NCBI GenBank assembly: GCA_019787685.1
Contig: JAHNUO010000001.1
Span: forward strand, 558,001-622,000
Reading direction: 5' to 3'
Origin: Chiua virens
Lineage: Eukaryota; Basidiomycota; Agaricomycetes; Boletales; Boletaceae
Length of the DNA stretch: 64,000 nucleotides
Below the pieces are notes generated by a model. The model had not been told where the DNA came from and did not search any database. It saw only the letters and a list, made by a program, of their open reading frames with translations. Positions 25,587-36,682 of this stretch are shown piece after piece (the stretch's first letter is position 1; each line of letters starts with the position of its first letter). The position numbers were made by a program, and so were the translations under genes.

Positions 25587-27989
25587 ATGCTTTCTCGGTG
25601 TCGAATATCCCGCTGCCTCGTACATTCCGAGACTTTTCTCGGCAGCAGTCATCTCTGCTTTCGTCGTTTTCGAACTGGACGTCCAACACGATCGCACAAT
25701 TCCCTAGATTGGCCCAAATCCGACTTTAATGATGACCCGCTGAGGTTTTCTACTCATTCGTCGAGAAGCAAATTTTCTGGTAGTATTGGGTTGATTCCGC
25801 CCACAGTTACACCAGATATTCGAAAACTTGTCGAGTCTAATGCGAAAAACTGGGCACACCTTCCTCACGTCCTTCACCGCCTGGAACGGTTCGGAATCCC
25901 TCGCGCCCGCTTACCCGACCTCCTCTCTTCCTTTCTTGCGGACATTCGCGAGGGAATTCTCTCAAGCGAGACAAAATTCGACTTGAGTCGGTTCAAGATT
26001 GCGCCCGCAGACTTGCAGTCTGGCAAAAGACTCGACCAAATCCTTTCCCAAATCTTTTTTGCATGGGTCCTCCGATCCAGAAAAACAACGTCATCTCCGT
26101 ACCTACGTCCCACAATCCACCCTTGACACGATTACGCGCCTTCATCGCATTGCCGACCTCTCTTATCCCGCCGACCTCTTTCCAAAAGCGCGTGCGATGA
26201 AACGGAAGTTTATTATGCACGTTGGTCCTACCAATAGTGGAAAGACGCATATGGCGCTACGCGCACTGGCAGCCTCGAGTTCGGGACTCTACGCAGGTCC
26301 TCTGCGCTTGCTCGCACACGAGATTTGGGAGCGGTTGAACAAGGGACAGATCGTCCCACTGGGTATGGACCCTGAGGCCGGCTCAAAACCCGACACGAGC
26401 ATCAGTATGGACGTTGCCAATGAAACGGGTCCCCGTCCCACCGTTCGTAAAGTCGGTCACAGCAAGTATGCACGGCCGTGTAATTTGCGCACCGGGGAAG
26501 AATTTCGGATTGTCGCGGACAATGCGCCGCTCATGAGCTCGACGGTGGAGATGGCGAGTTTCGATAAAACCCTCGACGTGGCTGTAGTGGACGAGATACA
26601 GATGATTGCGGATCCTGAGCGCGGGTCTGCATGGACCAATGCTGTCTTGGGCCTTCCTGCACGGGAAATTCATCTCTGTGGCGAGGAGACCGCAGTACGG
26701 ATTATCCAGGATATTCTCAAGGATACCGGGGATGAACTCGTTGTCAATCGGTATGAGCGACTTACGCCTCTGGAGATTCAGGAGTCATCACTGGATGGCG
26801 ACTTATCTCGGATTCAAAAGGGCGATTGCCTTGTCGTATTCTCGCGGAATGGGATATTCGCGGTCAAGTCCAAGGTTGAGGAGAAGACTGGTTTGCGCTG
26901 TGCCGTCGCGTATGGAAGGCTTCCGCCTGAGGTCCGATCTGAACAGGCTGCGCTTTTCAATGATCCACAGAGCGGTTATGACGTCATCGTGGCTAGTGAC
27001 GCGGTTGGAATGGGCCTTAACTTGTACGTACTTCTGCCTTCAAACCTTCGCCGGCATCGTCATTTGTGCACGTTTTCACAGGAAGATCAAACGCGTCGTA
27101 TTTGAAACGCTTCACAAGTTTGATGGCCAAGAAAGACGTCCATTGTCTATATCCCAAATAAAGCAGATCGCCGGGCGAGCTGGGCGCTATGGACTGCATG
27201 GCCAGCCTGGCGGTTTCGTGACGACACTGTACGAAGAGGACATACCAACCCTCCGTCGAGCGCTCGCGACTCCCGCACCCCCTCTCACTTGTGCCATCCT
27301 AGATCCTCCAGGCCACTGGATGGAAGATGTCTCTCAGGTTCTCCCGCCCTAAAGCTTCTACCCAGGCACTTCTCGAAGTGCCATCCTATATCTCTGGCAT
27401 TCGTCCACCTTTCCGTGCTGCCGTTCAAGTTCGACTAGACCAACTCAGCAAGTTCATCGACACGCACGCCAAAGACCTCCTCCTATCCGACAAACTGCTC
27501 TTCAAGAACTGCCCCATCCAATGGACGGACCCCGTCGCTCTTGACACTCTCGCACAAATCCTGCGTCTATACACCAGCACCATCCGCGTCGACCTCGACG
27601 CCGTCCTGTCCGTCGCGCCGTTAATGAACGTGCTGGAGCACGTGGAAGAGATGATGCCGGATCGGCCCAAGCCACATGCGTGCAAGGACGCGTTGAGGCA
27701 TCTGGAAGGGCTGCACAAGGTGCTCGTGTTGTATCTCTGGCTATCTTTCCGCAACGCGATGGCGTTTTACGACGCAGACACGGCGTTCGAGCTCAAAGCA
27801 CGCGTGGAACGCGCGTTGGAATGGTGTCTCCTGCAGGTGTCATCGCATGGGAGGACCGAGGTTGGGACGGGGAGAGCGCAATCGGACAAACTGGATTACC
27901 GGCAGAGGTGGAAGGCGAGAGTGGGTGGAAGGGATTGGGTGGCAGGGGTGGCGGCTGCGAAGACCGTCGCGGAGAGTACGCGGCAGTGA
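25587..27989 (+). CDS. SUV3: Mitochondrial RNA helicase SUV3
   Basis: NTP-dependent RNA/DNA helicase of the mitochondrial degradosome (mtEXO). An Arg/Ser-rich presequence starts MLSRCRISRCLVHS. After a poorly conserved N-domain comes MKRKFIMHVGPTNSGKTHMAL (Walker A at about 26220), YAGPLRLLAHEIWERL, the DExH-like box VVDEIQMIAD, IHLCGEETAV, VFSRNGIFAVKS, VIVASDAVGMGLN, and motif VI QIKQIAGRAGRYG after the intron at about 27024-27081. The C-terminal Suv3 domain runs to 27989 (KASTQALLEV to VAESTRQ). Two breaks: one extra T in the T-run 26055-26060 (before HGSSDPEKQR) and one extra base near 27350 (before KASTQ). Confidence 0.93.
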
Positions 27990-28418
27990 CTGGGTCCCCA
28001 TACAGCATGTTCCATTATACGGATCAAAATAGACTACTTACCCTTCGATTCATTCTTAGTGCTTACAGGTTAATCCTTGTATTCTCTTTCCTGGCACATC
28101 ACTCGGCCCTGCACGGCCCTGCACGGTCCCGTTCCCGCCGTTGAAGATTGGATGTCAAACATGCTAATGTGGCCTTTGTTGTCCCAAGGTAAGTATGCAA
28201 CGTCATAAGAAGTCAACACACGTGACGAACACGTCTACGAAAGATCCCGCGTTCAGCCCCCTATACTTATTGCCTAGTTCGAAACGACACGCTGGCCGTG
28301 TTTTCATCATATCATATCCATTTCCCACCACCCTGTGCCGTCTGGGCACCCACGCCATATCTCATATACACACCTGCGCCGCTGGTTGCTGGCACAGCGT
28401 ACCACATTCGGACCAACC
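27990..28418. other. Intergenic, nothing recognised
   Basis: Follows the SUV3 stop; no coding potential I can support. A short imperfect repeat of the type CCCTGCACGG occurs near 28108-28127. Confidence 0.5.
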
Positions 28419-28898
28419 ATGCCCAAAGCCCTCCTCGCAGTCCTCGTTCTGGCTCTCGCCTGCCTAGCCACCCTCTGCACTCCGCTCCCGTCCGTCGTGT
28501 CCGCTCAAATCGTGTTCGCCACCACAGAACCCAATGTACCCCGCACCCTTCTTGGGAGACCCTATCGAAGACACTCAGAGGGGACCCAATCCTGCCCGCG
28601 GGCACGCCTGACCGTCGCAGACCACAATGGTGCTGATTCGGATGGTTGTCCCTATCTCGATCCCAATGATGGATCTTGCAGCCAGACGGAGACAAAGATG
28701 AAGACAGGGACGAGGACGAGCCGGAAACAGCGCGACCCACCCCCACTCCCACTTGTTCTCAACACGTTCCCAGAGGCCGGATCCATGCGTCTACGTATGA
28801 GAAGGCCGGCACCCCTGATGCCGATCCTATGCATCAAGGGCGTGTGGGATAAGGGTGAGCGACGAGCAACGTCCCGCGTCGAGTCTACGCCCCAATGA
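28419..28898 (+). CDS. Possible small secreted protein
   Basis: ATG 28419 begins a hydrophobic leader (MPKALLAVLVLALACLAT) ending near VVSA, which looks like a signal peptide. It is followed by about 130 residues that are Arg/Pro-rich and low in hydrophobicity, with a few Cys. No domain is recognised. Introns could be present and the C-terminal part may not be coding. Support rests on the leader alone. Confidence 0.35.
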   Translation: MPKALLAVLVLALACLATLCTPLPSVVSAQIVFATTEPNVPRTLLGRPYRRHSEGTQSCPRARLTVADHNGADSDGCPYLDPNDGSCSQTETKMKTGTRTSRKQRDPPPLPLVLNTFPEAGSMRLRMRRPAPLMPILCIKGVWDKGERRATSRVESTPQ

Positions 28899-30134
28899 AA
28901 TGCAATATCACGCCAAACGTCAGTACCAACGTTCGAAGCGATCGTGGGGTAGGAAGGAATGGAAGTTGGAAGAAACGTGGATCATAGATGTCGAACGGCG
29001 TTAACTAGTAGTCTGCTTACGAGCTGATGCTTCTGGGCGATATGAACGCGGGATATCTGCCAAGAAGGAATGTGCCTATAAAGTATAGCGTGCCTCGAGT
29101 CTCTGGCATGTTTGAGCTTCCCCAAGATAAGCGGGATTAGATGTAGATGACGTTGCTCCCTCTGATGTGTGGTACCTTGACGTGGATGTTTCTTGGAATG
29201 GAATTCGAAGGCAAGCCTTCCACGGCAATGTCAAACTGCTCAGTTACGCATAGAACCCTGAAGATAAATGAAGCGAATGAAAATTGGACTGGAATCTAGC
29301 CGTTGCGACTGCCACGCGGGTGAGAAGATCAACGGACGAAAAGGCCTAATGGAAGCAACGGGAGGCGAACCAACTCAAATACGGTCCTCTCCGTTCGGTG
29401 TCATTCGGAATTCTGCGTTCGATATGAACTTGAATTGGAAAGAAACGCGAAGGGAAGGATACGGAGTGTACCAGAAGACGGAACGAGATAATATGGGCCA
29501 ACAATGCGGAAATTTCAAACACGGGGAAAGCAACCGAATCAAGTTGCCCATCATGATGGGGGTCTGGAATGTAGCCTATCTCCTTTGATGAAGGTTGCTC
29601 AAAGTTCTTCTATTCAGACCGACGAATCCCAGGGTTCTTCCAAACAATCAAATGCATGCCAAGACCGAGCTGGATCTTAGACTCAGCAGAACGCGGACTT
29701 GATGAGATGTTGTGTAGAAGTGACTCTGGGGTAATGACCAGATACTGCGGCATGAACGTTCCCTTGCGTGCCAATTCGGCAGCAAGAACTTGAAGAAAGG
29801 GGTAACAATATCAAAGTCATACTGTTCGTTTCCGCAGACGTGGTACGACTGGCCAGCGTATCTGCTTCGGCCAATGAGCAGCTAAACATAATTGGAAACT
29901 TGAAATTTACTCCGCGAAAAGAAGTGGGCAAGAGACTGGGCCCGCGGGCTCTTCGCAGCAAATCAGCGTCACTCCAAAGAACCATGAGACGATTTGAGAG
30001 GGAATGCAGTTGGGTGGCGTGGAAGGTAACCTTATCTGGTGGACGATAAGAGGCCAGGAATCTTTATATGAGGGAGAGCCGTCCGAGTCATGGTAAAGCC
30101 TAAGCCAAATCCCCACACCACTGAGCATTGAGCT
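28899..30134. other. About 1.2 kb gap without a recognisable gene
   Basis: There are short open frames on both strands (for example plus 29268-29588 and minus 29683-29985), but none has a signal peptide, TM segment or known motif. Confidence 0.45.
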
Positions 30135-31098
30135 ATGTCGTCTTCAAGTCACTGGTTCTTGCTGTTTCTTTTGTTGTTGATCCTTCTTCTTGCGCTCCTT
30201 TTGAGGGTCATCAGGAAACCTACGGTTAGACCGGTGAGTCCAGGCGCCCGTGACCCGGTTCGTACTACATGCGCGCTTGGCATTAACGATGTTTCAGGCG
30301 CCGACACCGCGTGTAGAACTGTCACCTACCACCACAACGATGCAGGCGTCTATTGCTCAAAGAGTTGAAGAAAGTCGAAGCAATAGGTATTTGGCCTGGC
30401 TTTGCTATATCGAAAACTGGTGCCTGACGCGAATGTTAACAAGGTGGAATGCCCTCATTAAAGAGTCAGAAGCAACCATTGGGAAGTATCTCGTCCCAGA
30501 TATCAACGTCAACCTCGGCGAATTTCTTCGCTGCGCCGCGTTCCGTGTGTTTTTGGTGGTGTTTCTGGGTGTGGATCCCGACACGCTTGCCTATGCGAAC
30601 GTCCAGCTAGTCACGGGAGCTATCGCAGAATATTACAAGGACCGAGAAGGAAAAAGCGCGCTCGCTCCTGATGTCCAGAGCATCTTTAACGAATGGCTCT
30701 CGCCAGAACGATTCCCGTCCTCCCTGGATAACATAATTCCGGCGTACGAAGCGCTTTGGCGCATTGCTGCCACAATCGTGGTGAAATGTGAGGAGGATGA
30801 AACCAAAGTCTCGCGCTGGATAATGTTGGACTTTCGAGACAATCCCAGGGATCGACAGTACACCGCATCCTTTGGCCATGGCAAAAGCGCCTCGGCCATC
30901 ACGGAGGATGCTTTCGGCCGTCTTACGCCCATCGTGCGTCCGTTGTATGCCACAGCGCAGAACTGGCCTTTGGACTGCATTCAGTACGCCGCTACGAGTG
31001 AAGACTCTCCGACGGTGCAGGAGGCATTGAAATTTGCAGGGATTGTTGGCAGCCATGGTCGTTGGTCGAGTTGGAGTGCATTACGCTATTTCTGGTGA
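30135..31098 (+). CDS. Membrane-anchored cytochrome P450-like protein, possibly without haem ligand
   Basis: The N-terminus (ATG 30135) is a single strong helix, HWFLLFLLLLILLLALLLRV, then an intron (about 30234-30297). The second exon has FLRCAAFRVFLVVFLGVDPD, DNIIPAYEALWRIAATIVV and a FGHGKSASAITEDAF segment. The order 'LPAYE-LWR ... SA--I-xEA' recalls a basidiomycete P450-like family, in which it would match the I-helix to K-helix region. No FxxGxxxCxG haem loop can be read: the segment after 30880 lacks Cys in a suitable position, and downstream frames to 31260 do not supply it. It may be a divergent or truncated P450; the assignment is tentative. Confidence 0.42.
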
Positions 31099-31396
31099 TG
31101 GCGGACCAGATTCTCAGCTGCCTCCCTGGGACCAGCGAAGGATATTCAGGGTACAAAGAGACGCTAGCCAGCTGAATGGTGCGGAAGGGTTCCCCCACGC
31201 TAGCACGTCCAGACAGGCTCAAAATGGGTACTAGACATTTAATATCAGTACTGGTGTTCATGTTTTCAAATGATCATGGTCGCGGCGAGGTTCGGCAAGA
31301 AAACGGAGATGGAACAGTTCCAAAGTAGGCAGAGGCTTTCAAGCTCCGCTATATATGACGAGCCCCTGTCAAACTGTTCTCCATCATTCTTTTGTC

Positions 31397-32945
31397 ATGA
31401 CTGTGCCAAACGACGGACAAGATACAAGCCCCGCCACAGATATGGCGGACGTGCTGTTAGCTGTCCAGATGGAGAAGTTGCGCGTGGAAGAGGCGTTGGC
31501 GGCGCGGGATAACGTGGTTGCTCACCTCGAGGATGCATACATCTCGGTTCGACAAAAGGCAGCGATAATATCACGGTTGGAGCAAGAAATAGAAGTATTA
31601 AGCGAGCCTCGACCCCGGCAACCACCAGCTCGAGTGGCTTTGAAGTAGTGGTGAAACCCCCGGGAACACCACGCTGTGAAACATTCGAGGACACTCAGGT
31701 AGGCGTTATTGTTTATTCTCTTGTTCAAATATCGCTCACACAAGTCAAACATAGAAGGACGCAGCACAGGGGAATCCTGAGAAGGCAGTATTGAGCGAAC
31801 CTCCGTGCACACCTGACAGACTCAGTAGCGATGGCTTGCAAAGCAACTCCGCTTACTGTAGACAGGTCTTCATCAATACCTCAGCGTTGGTCAGAGAACC
31901 GTACACTCCCACCAATTCTGCTCTGGCCGATGACGAAGAGAATCAGGTAGGCGCATATATGCGTCGTGTTCTGCGAAGAAATTTCTTCGGAATAGGTTTC
32001 GTTCGTTGTTCCCTCGGGAACACCAGCCAAACGGACCATCGCTGCGAGACAAAAAATGCTAGCCAGTCTTCCTCTTCCATCAGGTATTCCGGACGACGCC
32101 TTGCAACCAATTATGATTCATCCCGGTCATACCCTCCACGAGTTCCTCGGAAATGCCACTGGCGTATGTCCGCTCTAATTTTATCCGCAATACTAACCTC
32201 TTCAAGTCTCTCAAGGATATGTGAGGGTTTTGCTTCGATCTCTCATCCCCTCGACTTTTGAACCCAGACTCCGCAATAAATCCGTTTATATTCTGGCAGG
32301 CTCAAAAATTATAGAGTCCTGTCTCAACCGACGACATACTGGTGCCCCGACAGGGAAGAACACGGATATTTCCTCACTCCAGTCTTCAAGTGTAACACAA
32401 ATCTGCGTGTCACCACTGCGCATCGTTGGTCCGCTGTAGATGTGATCGGCCAGATGAGCGATCATACGGGTGAGGTGACGCGTTTCAGCGAGCGTCAACT
32501 GACGACCATCTCTAGAGTGTTTCTATAACAGGGACGGACGGTGGTATTATGCTGGGACATACAAGGCTTTTCAGATAGATGATCTGACTGTCCAAGAATG
32601 GGAGACTCTTTCGACCGAGGTGAAGACACACATATCTTTTTGAATTCTGACGTTGTGGACAGTGGCTCCGTAGACGACCCAAGCAATCATCAAGGAAACT
32701 CTAGGCCGGACGGAAGAATGTGTCACCTCAAAATCACTACGAAGCGTCTCAACTTTATGCTGCAGGAGCCTTGCGCGTAGCCTGCATCGGTCTGCATTGC
32801 GTCGGATTCAGTGATGACCTGTATCGCTGGCGTACTCGAACAGGCAAGATACGTTTACTGGAGTCGAAGCTCGGCATGGGCACCTGTCAGGCCGACGATC
32901 GCGCGAAGCGAGAAGAGCGACGACGACAAACATACCTTGCCTTGA
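31397..32945 (+). CDS. DUF6697-domain protein with N-terminal coiled coil
   Basis: Basidiomycete-restricted family without known function. ATG 31397 leads to a coiled coil (LLAVQMEKLRVEEALAARDN, ISRLEQEIEVL). Linker exons follow, then the domain: SLPLPSGIPDDALQPIMI, YWCPDREEHGYFLTPVFKC, TAHRWSAVDVIGQM, RDGRWYYAGTYKAFQIDDLT, and SPQNHYEASQLYAAGALRVA with CIGLHCVGF, ending GVLEQARYVYWS and TGA at 32943-32945. Two extra bases break the frame near 32719 and 32828. It is tail-to-tail with the SDR gene, 140 bp apart. Confidence 0.72.
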
Positions 32946-33085
32946 AGCACCGACCCCGCTTTCTCCCGCTTTTTGCTTTCTCTTTCATGTCGAAACGGTT
33001 CCTGTATTGATCACTCACATTCTGTCCCACGATGGTGGAATGTCCCTTATAAACATTGTCTTGATTTCTAACGTACGATACAACA

Positions 33086-34527
33086 TTACAGCTTCGTTTG
33101 TGGCGCAATTCCAAAACTTGAGAGTGCTGCTCCTCCATCAAGTAAGATATGCGCGCCTGTAACATGTGCACTGGCAGGGGAACAGAGGAAAAGAGCAATC
33201 CCAGCAAGATCCGATGGTTGGCCGAACCGTCCTAAACCAGATATGATTTATTGCAAATGCTCATCCAGTGAAGGTCATACCAGTTGGTTGTAAAGATGTA
33301 ATCACTTCATCACCTGCGGCCTTGATACCGAACGCTGTCATCTTTGAGGGGAAGATTCTGTGCAGCATGTTAGGGATCTCCAAAGTACAGATAATCGTCA
33401 ATCATACCCGGGGCAAATAGCATTCACCCTGTTCCGGTTGGCAGTCAGTAACAAAAGATACGATATATAACGTATCACACACATGATCTTCTGACGGCCT
33501 AACTTGACCGCCAACATCGATGTAAGATGGTTGACGGCGGCTTTGCTAACATTGTCTGCCCATGGATAACGTGAGGGGTATGTAGAATAAGACAATGTAG
33601 GGTATGACTAACAGCTGTAGGTCCCGCTGCCTTCGGCGCTCAATAGACCTTCGACGTTCGCACTGACACTCGAAACTGACGAAATATTGATGACATGGGC
33701 GGGGTCATTAGCAGTTGCTTCTTTAGCGAGCCATGGTGAGAGACTCCAGGGGATATCTCAATCAATACACTACAAATTCATCAACGGGAAAAACCTACCC
33801 CGCGGTCACTAATCACCATCGATCAGAGTCCAATAAATGGCCGGGATACGCATATGAGGAACTTACGATAGAAGATGCTCTTCACGTTGACTGCCATGAC
33901 ATTATCCCAACCCCTCTCCTCCGGAAACGCGTCGAAGGGAGCACCCCATGTCACGCCAGAGTTGTTCACGAGAATGTGTAGTGTCTTGCTTGGTTCGGCT
34001 TTCGCCAAGGCCAAGATCAACGCATCGACGCCGGCCTTGTTCTATGTGCGACAAAGAAGCCATACGGAAATACGTCGCCGTCGTACCGCCGCATAGAACT
34101 TACGAATTACTCACGTTCAGGTTGGCAACGATATAATGTGCGCTACCAGGTCCAAGTGCGTTGAGTTCTGCAACCGCCTGGAAATATGAAGATGGGAATG
34201 TCAACCGTTAGCGCCCCTGGTCCCTGGACGACGAGTCAGATACATGACGCACCTCTTTCAACTGCGCCTCCTTCCTTGCCGCGATGTAGACCTTTGCGCC
34301 ATTTTGAACGAGTGCAGAGGCAATCGCCTTACCGATGCCCGTCCCGCCACCCGTTACGAGCGCTGGAGGTCGCGGCCGCGTGAGTTTAAGTCTCGAGATG
34401 CAGAAATCAGGTACCTATTTTCCCGCGGACGTTGAACAAAGATTGGATTGAAAAGTCTGTACACAAGCGGGTCATTCGCGACAGATACATACACAAATAA
34501 TAAAACGAGCTTACTCGAGGTAGACAT
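33086..34527 (-). CDS. Short-chain dehydrogenase/reductase
   Basis: Classical SDR with Rossmann fold, NAD(P)-dependent, substrate unknown. The first exon is tiny (MSTS from ATG 34527). Then come SLFNVRGKI joined to ALVTGGGTGIGKAIASALVQ (cofactor-binding TGxxxGIG), AARKEAQLKE, HILVNNSGVTWGAPF (NNxG), NVMAVNVKSIFY, HVINISSVSSVSA (catalytic Ser), and the YNVSK active-site motif assembled across an intron. NHLTSMLAVKLG, VNAICPG, GRFGQPSDLAGIALFLCSPAS and HILLDGGAALSS follow, with TAA at 33086-33088. No frame break was needed. The shape resembles fungal SDRs related to RhlG and 3-ketoacyl reductases. It lies next to the terpene synthase relic. Confidence 0.85.
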
Positions 34528-35067
34528 GAGGCTTTTGCGAGGTTAGTTACTTGCCAGCTCAGCACGGCGGATGTCGCACGAGCAGTGGGAAGGACAAGCG
34601 CCTAGTTAAGTATGACCGGGTATAAAATTCATCCGGACCGGTCAAACTGTCTTGCCGACGATCTCGTTTGCCAGTGAGATTTTCCGACCCGTCGTGCCTG
34701 TCATACATTTCCATCATGGGGAACCCTCGACGGCGCAGTGCTGCCTCTCGCCTGGTTATCTAGTGCGTTCATTTGCGTTGCCGTACCACGGACTCACAGA
34801 CCCGTTTCACTGACCTCGAGAAGACACAAGCATAGTCACACACACTATGTACAAAATATCAGCTCAAAAGAGGGTGAAATACGGCAAGGATTCATAAGGG
34901 AAAAAAGGCTTCTAAGCAGTGGCCCTCAAAAGGTACCGGGTTGGAACAAGGGAACGACCAAGTTCTGTCGGTTTGTCACACCAACACCACGGAAACACCC
35001 TTGTGTAAATCCAGTCGTCATTGACAGCGTCGCGATAAAGTGCAAGTGCAAGTGCATCGTGACTCGA
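34528..35067. other. Intergenic; antisense-only open frames
   Basis: A plus-strand open frame from 34738 extends to 35475, but it runs opposite to the terpene-synthase relic and has no recognisable content. A TATAAAA string occurs near 34621, of unknown relevance. Confidence 0.4.
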
Positions 35068-35990
35068 TTACTCATTCGGACGGAGGTAGTACCACAATAC
35101 GGTCCCCAGGACAAAGTTATCAAGCGCGTGCACGTATTTCGCCAATTCTCGATCAACCTCAGTGTCAAAGGACGAGGGTCGGTTCTTCAACTCGACGTAC
35201 TGGACCAACTTCGCATTCATGCGCGATGCAAAACACTAGGTTTTGGAAATTGCCGTCAGCCTGTTCTTTCTGTAATAACACGAAATGCATCAGAGTCAGC
35301 GCGCGGATCGGAGGTAACCCATATCAAAACGAAACGAACATTGAACGTTAGGCCACGTTATAAGGTCATTAGCTGCATCACACAATTTTCACGGTGGGTT
35401 TTCGAAGACTTCGTTCGGAAGATCCAAGTCGAGCGAGTGCTCAATCATCGCTGTGGAAGCCGTGTCAATCAATAAGTCGAGGGACATGCGGATGCCCGAA
35501 GCTTGCACAAGGCGGACGCCGATGGTGCAACGCCGCGTGACAATACATTCGTCCACATTAGGCATGGAGTCCTGGGACCGCTTCAGGGACTGTCTAACTT
35601 GTGCATTACATTGCATGTGAAAATGTCATATACACTACTTGTGAGCGCCTTCGGTACAGGTTTCACGCATACGAGCAAGAACACTAGATTTTTCCATAAA
35701 TTCATATAGTGACGGTGATCAAGAATTACCTACTCGTATAACATGACAGCAAAGGAATGATCTGGGCGAGGCCCGTTAGGGCTAGCAACGACGCTCATGG
35801 ACACAATGGATGAAAAAGAAAAAGAAAAGACACTAAATTATTGTTGACACTCCATTAGCATGTCTCGTTGCAGTGCGAGGCGGTCTCGGCGCGCCGCCAT
35901 GGCCTCTCCAACGTTCGGAATATATCAATCGGTTGTTTTCTGACGTCCATCGTGACAGACACTTGGATTTTAGGTGACGTACTCTGCGAA
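35068..35990 (-). pseudogene. Degenerate sesquiterpene synthase (Cop/protoilludene type)
   Basis: Relic of a class I terpene cyclase acting on farnesyl diphosphate. Surviving blocks, in order: SPNGPRPDHSF (about 35770), EFMEKSSVLARM, NAQVRQSLKRSQDSMPNVDE, RRCTIGVR, DLPNEVFENPP, LCDAANDLITWPN (the NSE metal-binding site, about 35350-35380), KEQADGNFQNLVFCI after an intron, and DRELAKYVHALDNFVLGTVLWYY near the end. In-frame stops sit at 35635-35637, 35626-35628 and 35389-35391. About 25 residues are missing between LVFCI and YVELKNR, and the N-terminal half with the Asp-rich DDxxD-type motif is not found. A weak N-terminal echo occurs near 35890-35960. These features go beyond the single-base errors seen in other genes, so I call true decay. 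Confidence 0.7.
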
Positions 35991-36682
35991 ATGTCTACAC
36001 CATTTTCGACATTGGCTGCCGACTACGTGTCGGCTTCGCTGATCTTGCATGACGTTGTCTTTCGTAGCAAGTTATCTATTCTTGCATGTTAGCTCATGAA
36101 TTCTGAGTTTTTTGATTGCAGGTCCAGCTGTTAATGGACTTGGAGATGCCCCATCCATCGGTGAAAAACCAAAGCCACCACCCGAGAAAAAGAGCCACCC
36201 TTCAATATTTCAACAACGGATCGAGATTCTTGACTGGCCCATCGGGACAATAAGGCGACGCAACAACGTATATGTATAGTCTACTTTCAATGATAATACA
36301 CTGGCGGTACTAATAGGCTGATACGTAGATGTTATCCTTTCGAATGCCATTTGTCCGTCCACTTTTGCCTTCCCTCGGAAGCCCATACTCTGTCATAACC
36401 CATATTCCAAGCCCTATCCCGAACGGTATGGGTTATAGCATCAGCAAACTGTCCCTTGGGCTAATTTAATCACTTTCGACACTTTTTCTCAGCGGCTAAG
36501 AGCGCCGAGTCCGGCGAACTTAGGCCGTGGGCAAATTGCTGATCGGCGCCATATATCAGAAGCTACTGTAGTAACACCATAAGGTCAGACTATTTCCCCC
36601 GATCACTAATGAGATCAAGTCACCTGAGATGCATTCCCGTATTTATGATGAATATGACCTGACTGCGCAGACGAAGTTAACC
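35991..36682. other. Intergenic, possible eroded sequence
   Basis: Divergent spacer between the terpene-synthase relic and the glyoxalase-like gene. Plus-strand text near 36120-36280 is open but matches nothing with confidence. Confidence 0.4.

Noticed and set aside
31034..31234. Continuation of the P450-like gene in another frame
   Set aside because: The 66-codon frame lacks a haem loop or K-helix motif, so it was not joined to the gene.
34738..35475. Plus-strand open frame of 245 codons
   Set aside because: It is antisense to the terpene-synthase relic, has no domain, and the minus strand carries the recognisable motifs.
36214..36260. Plus-strand DWPIGTIRRRN resembling a terpene-synthase start
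   Set aside because: Wrong strand for the rest of the cyclase, and no cyclase motifs follow it.
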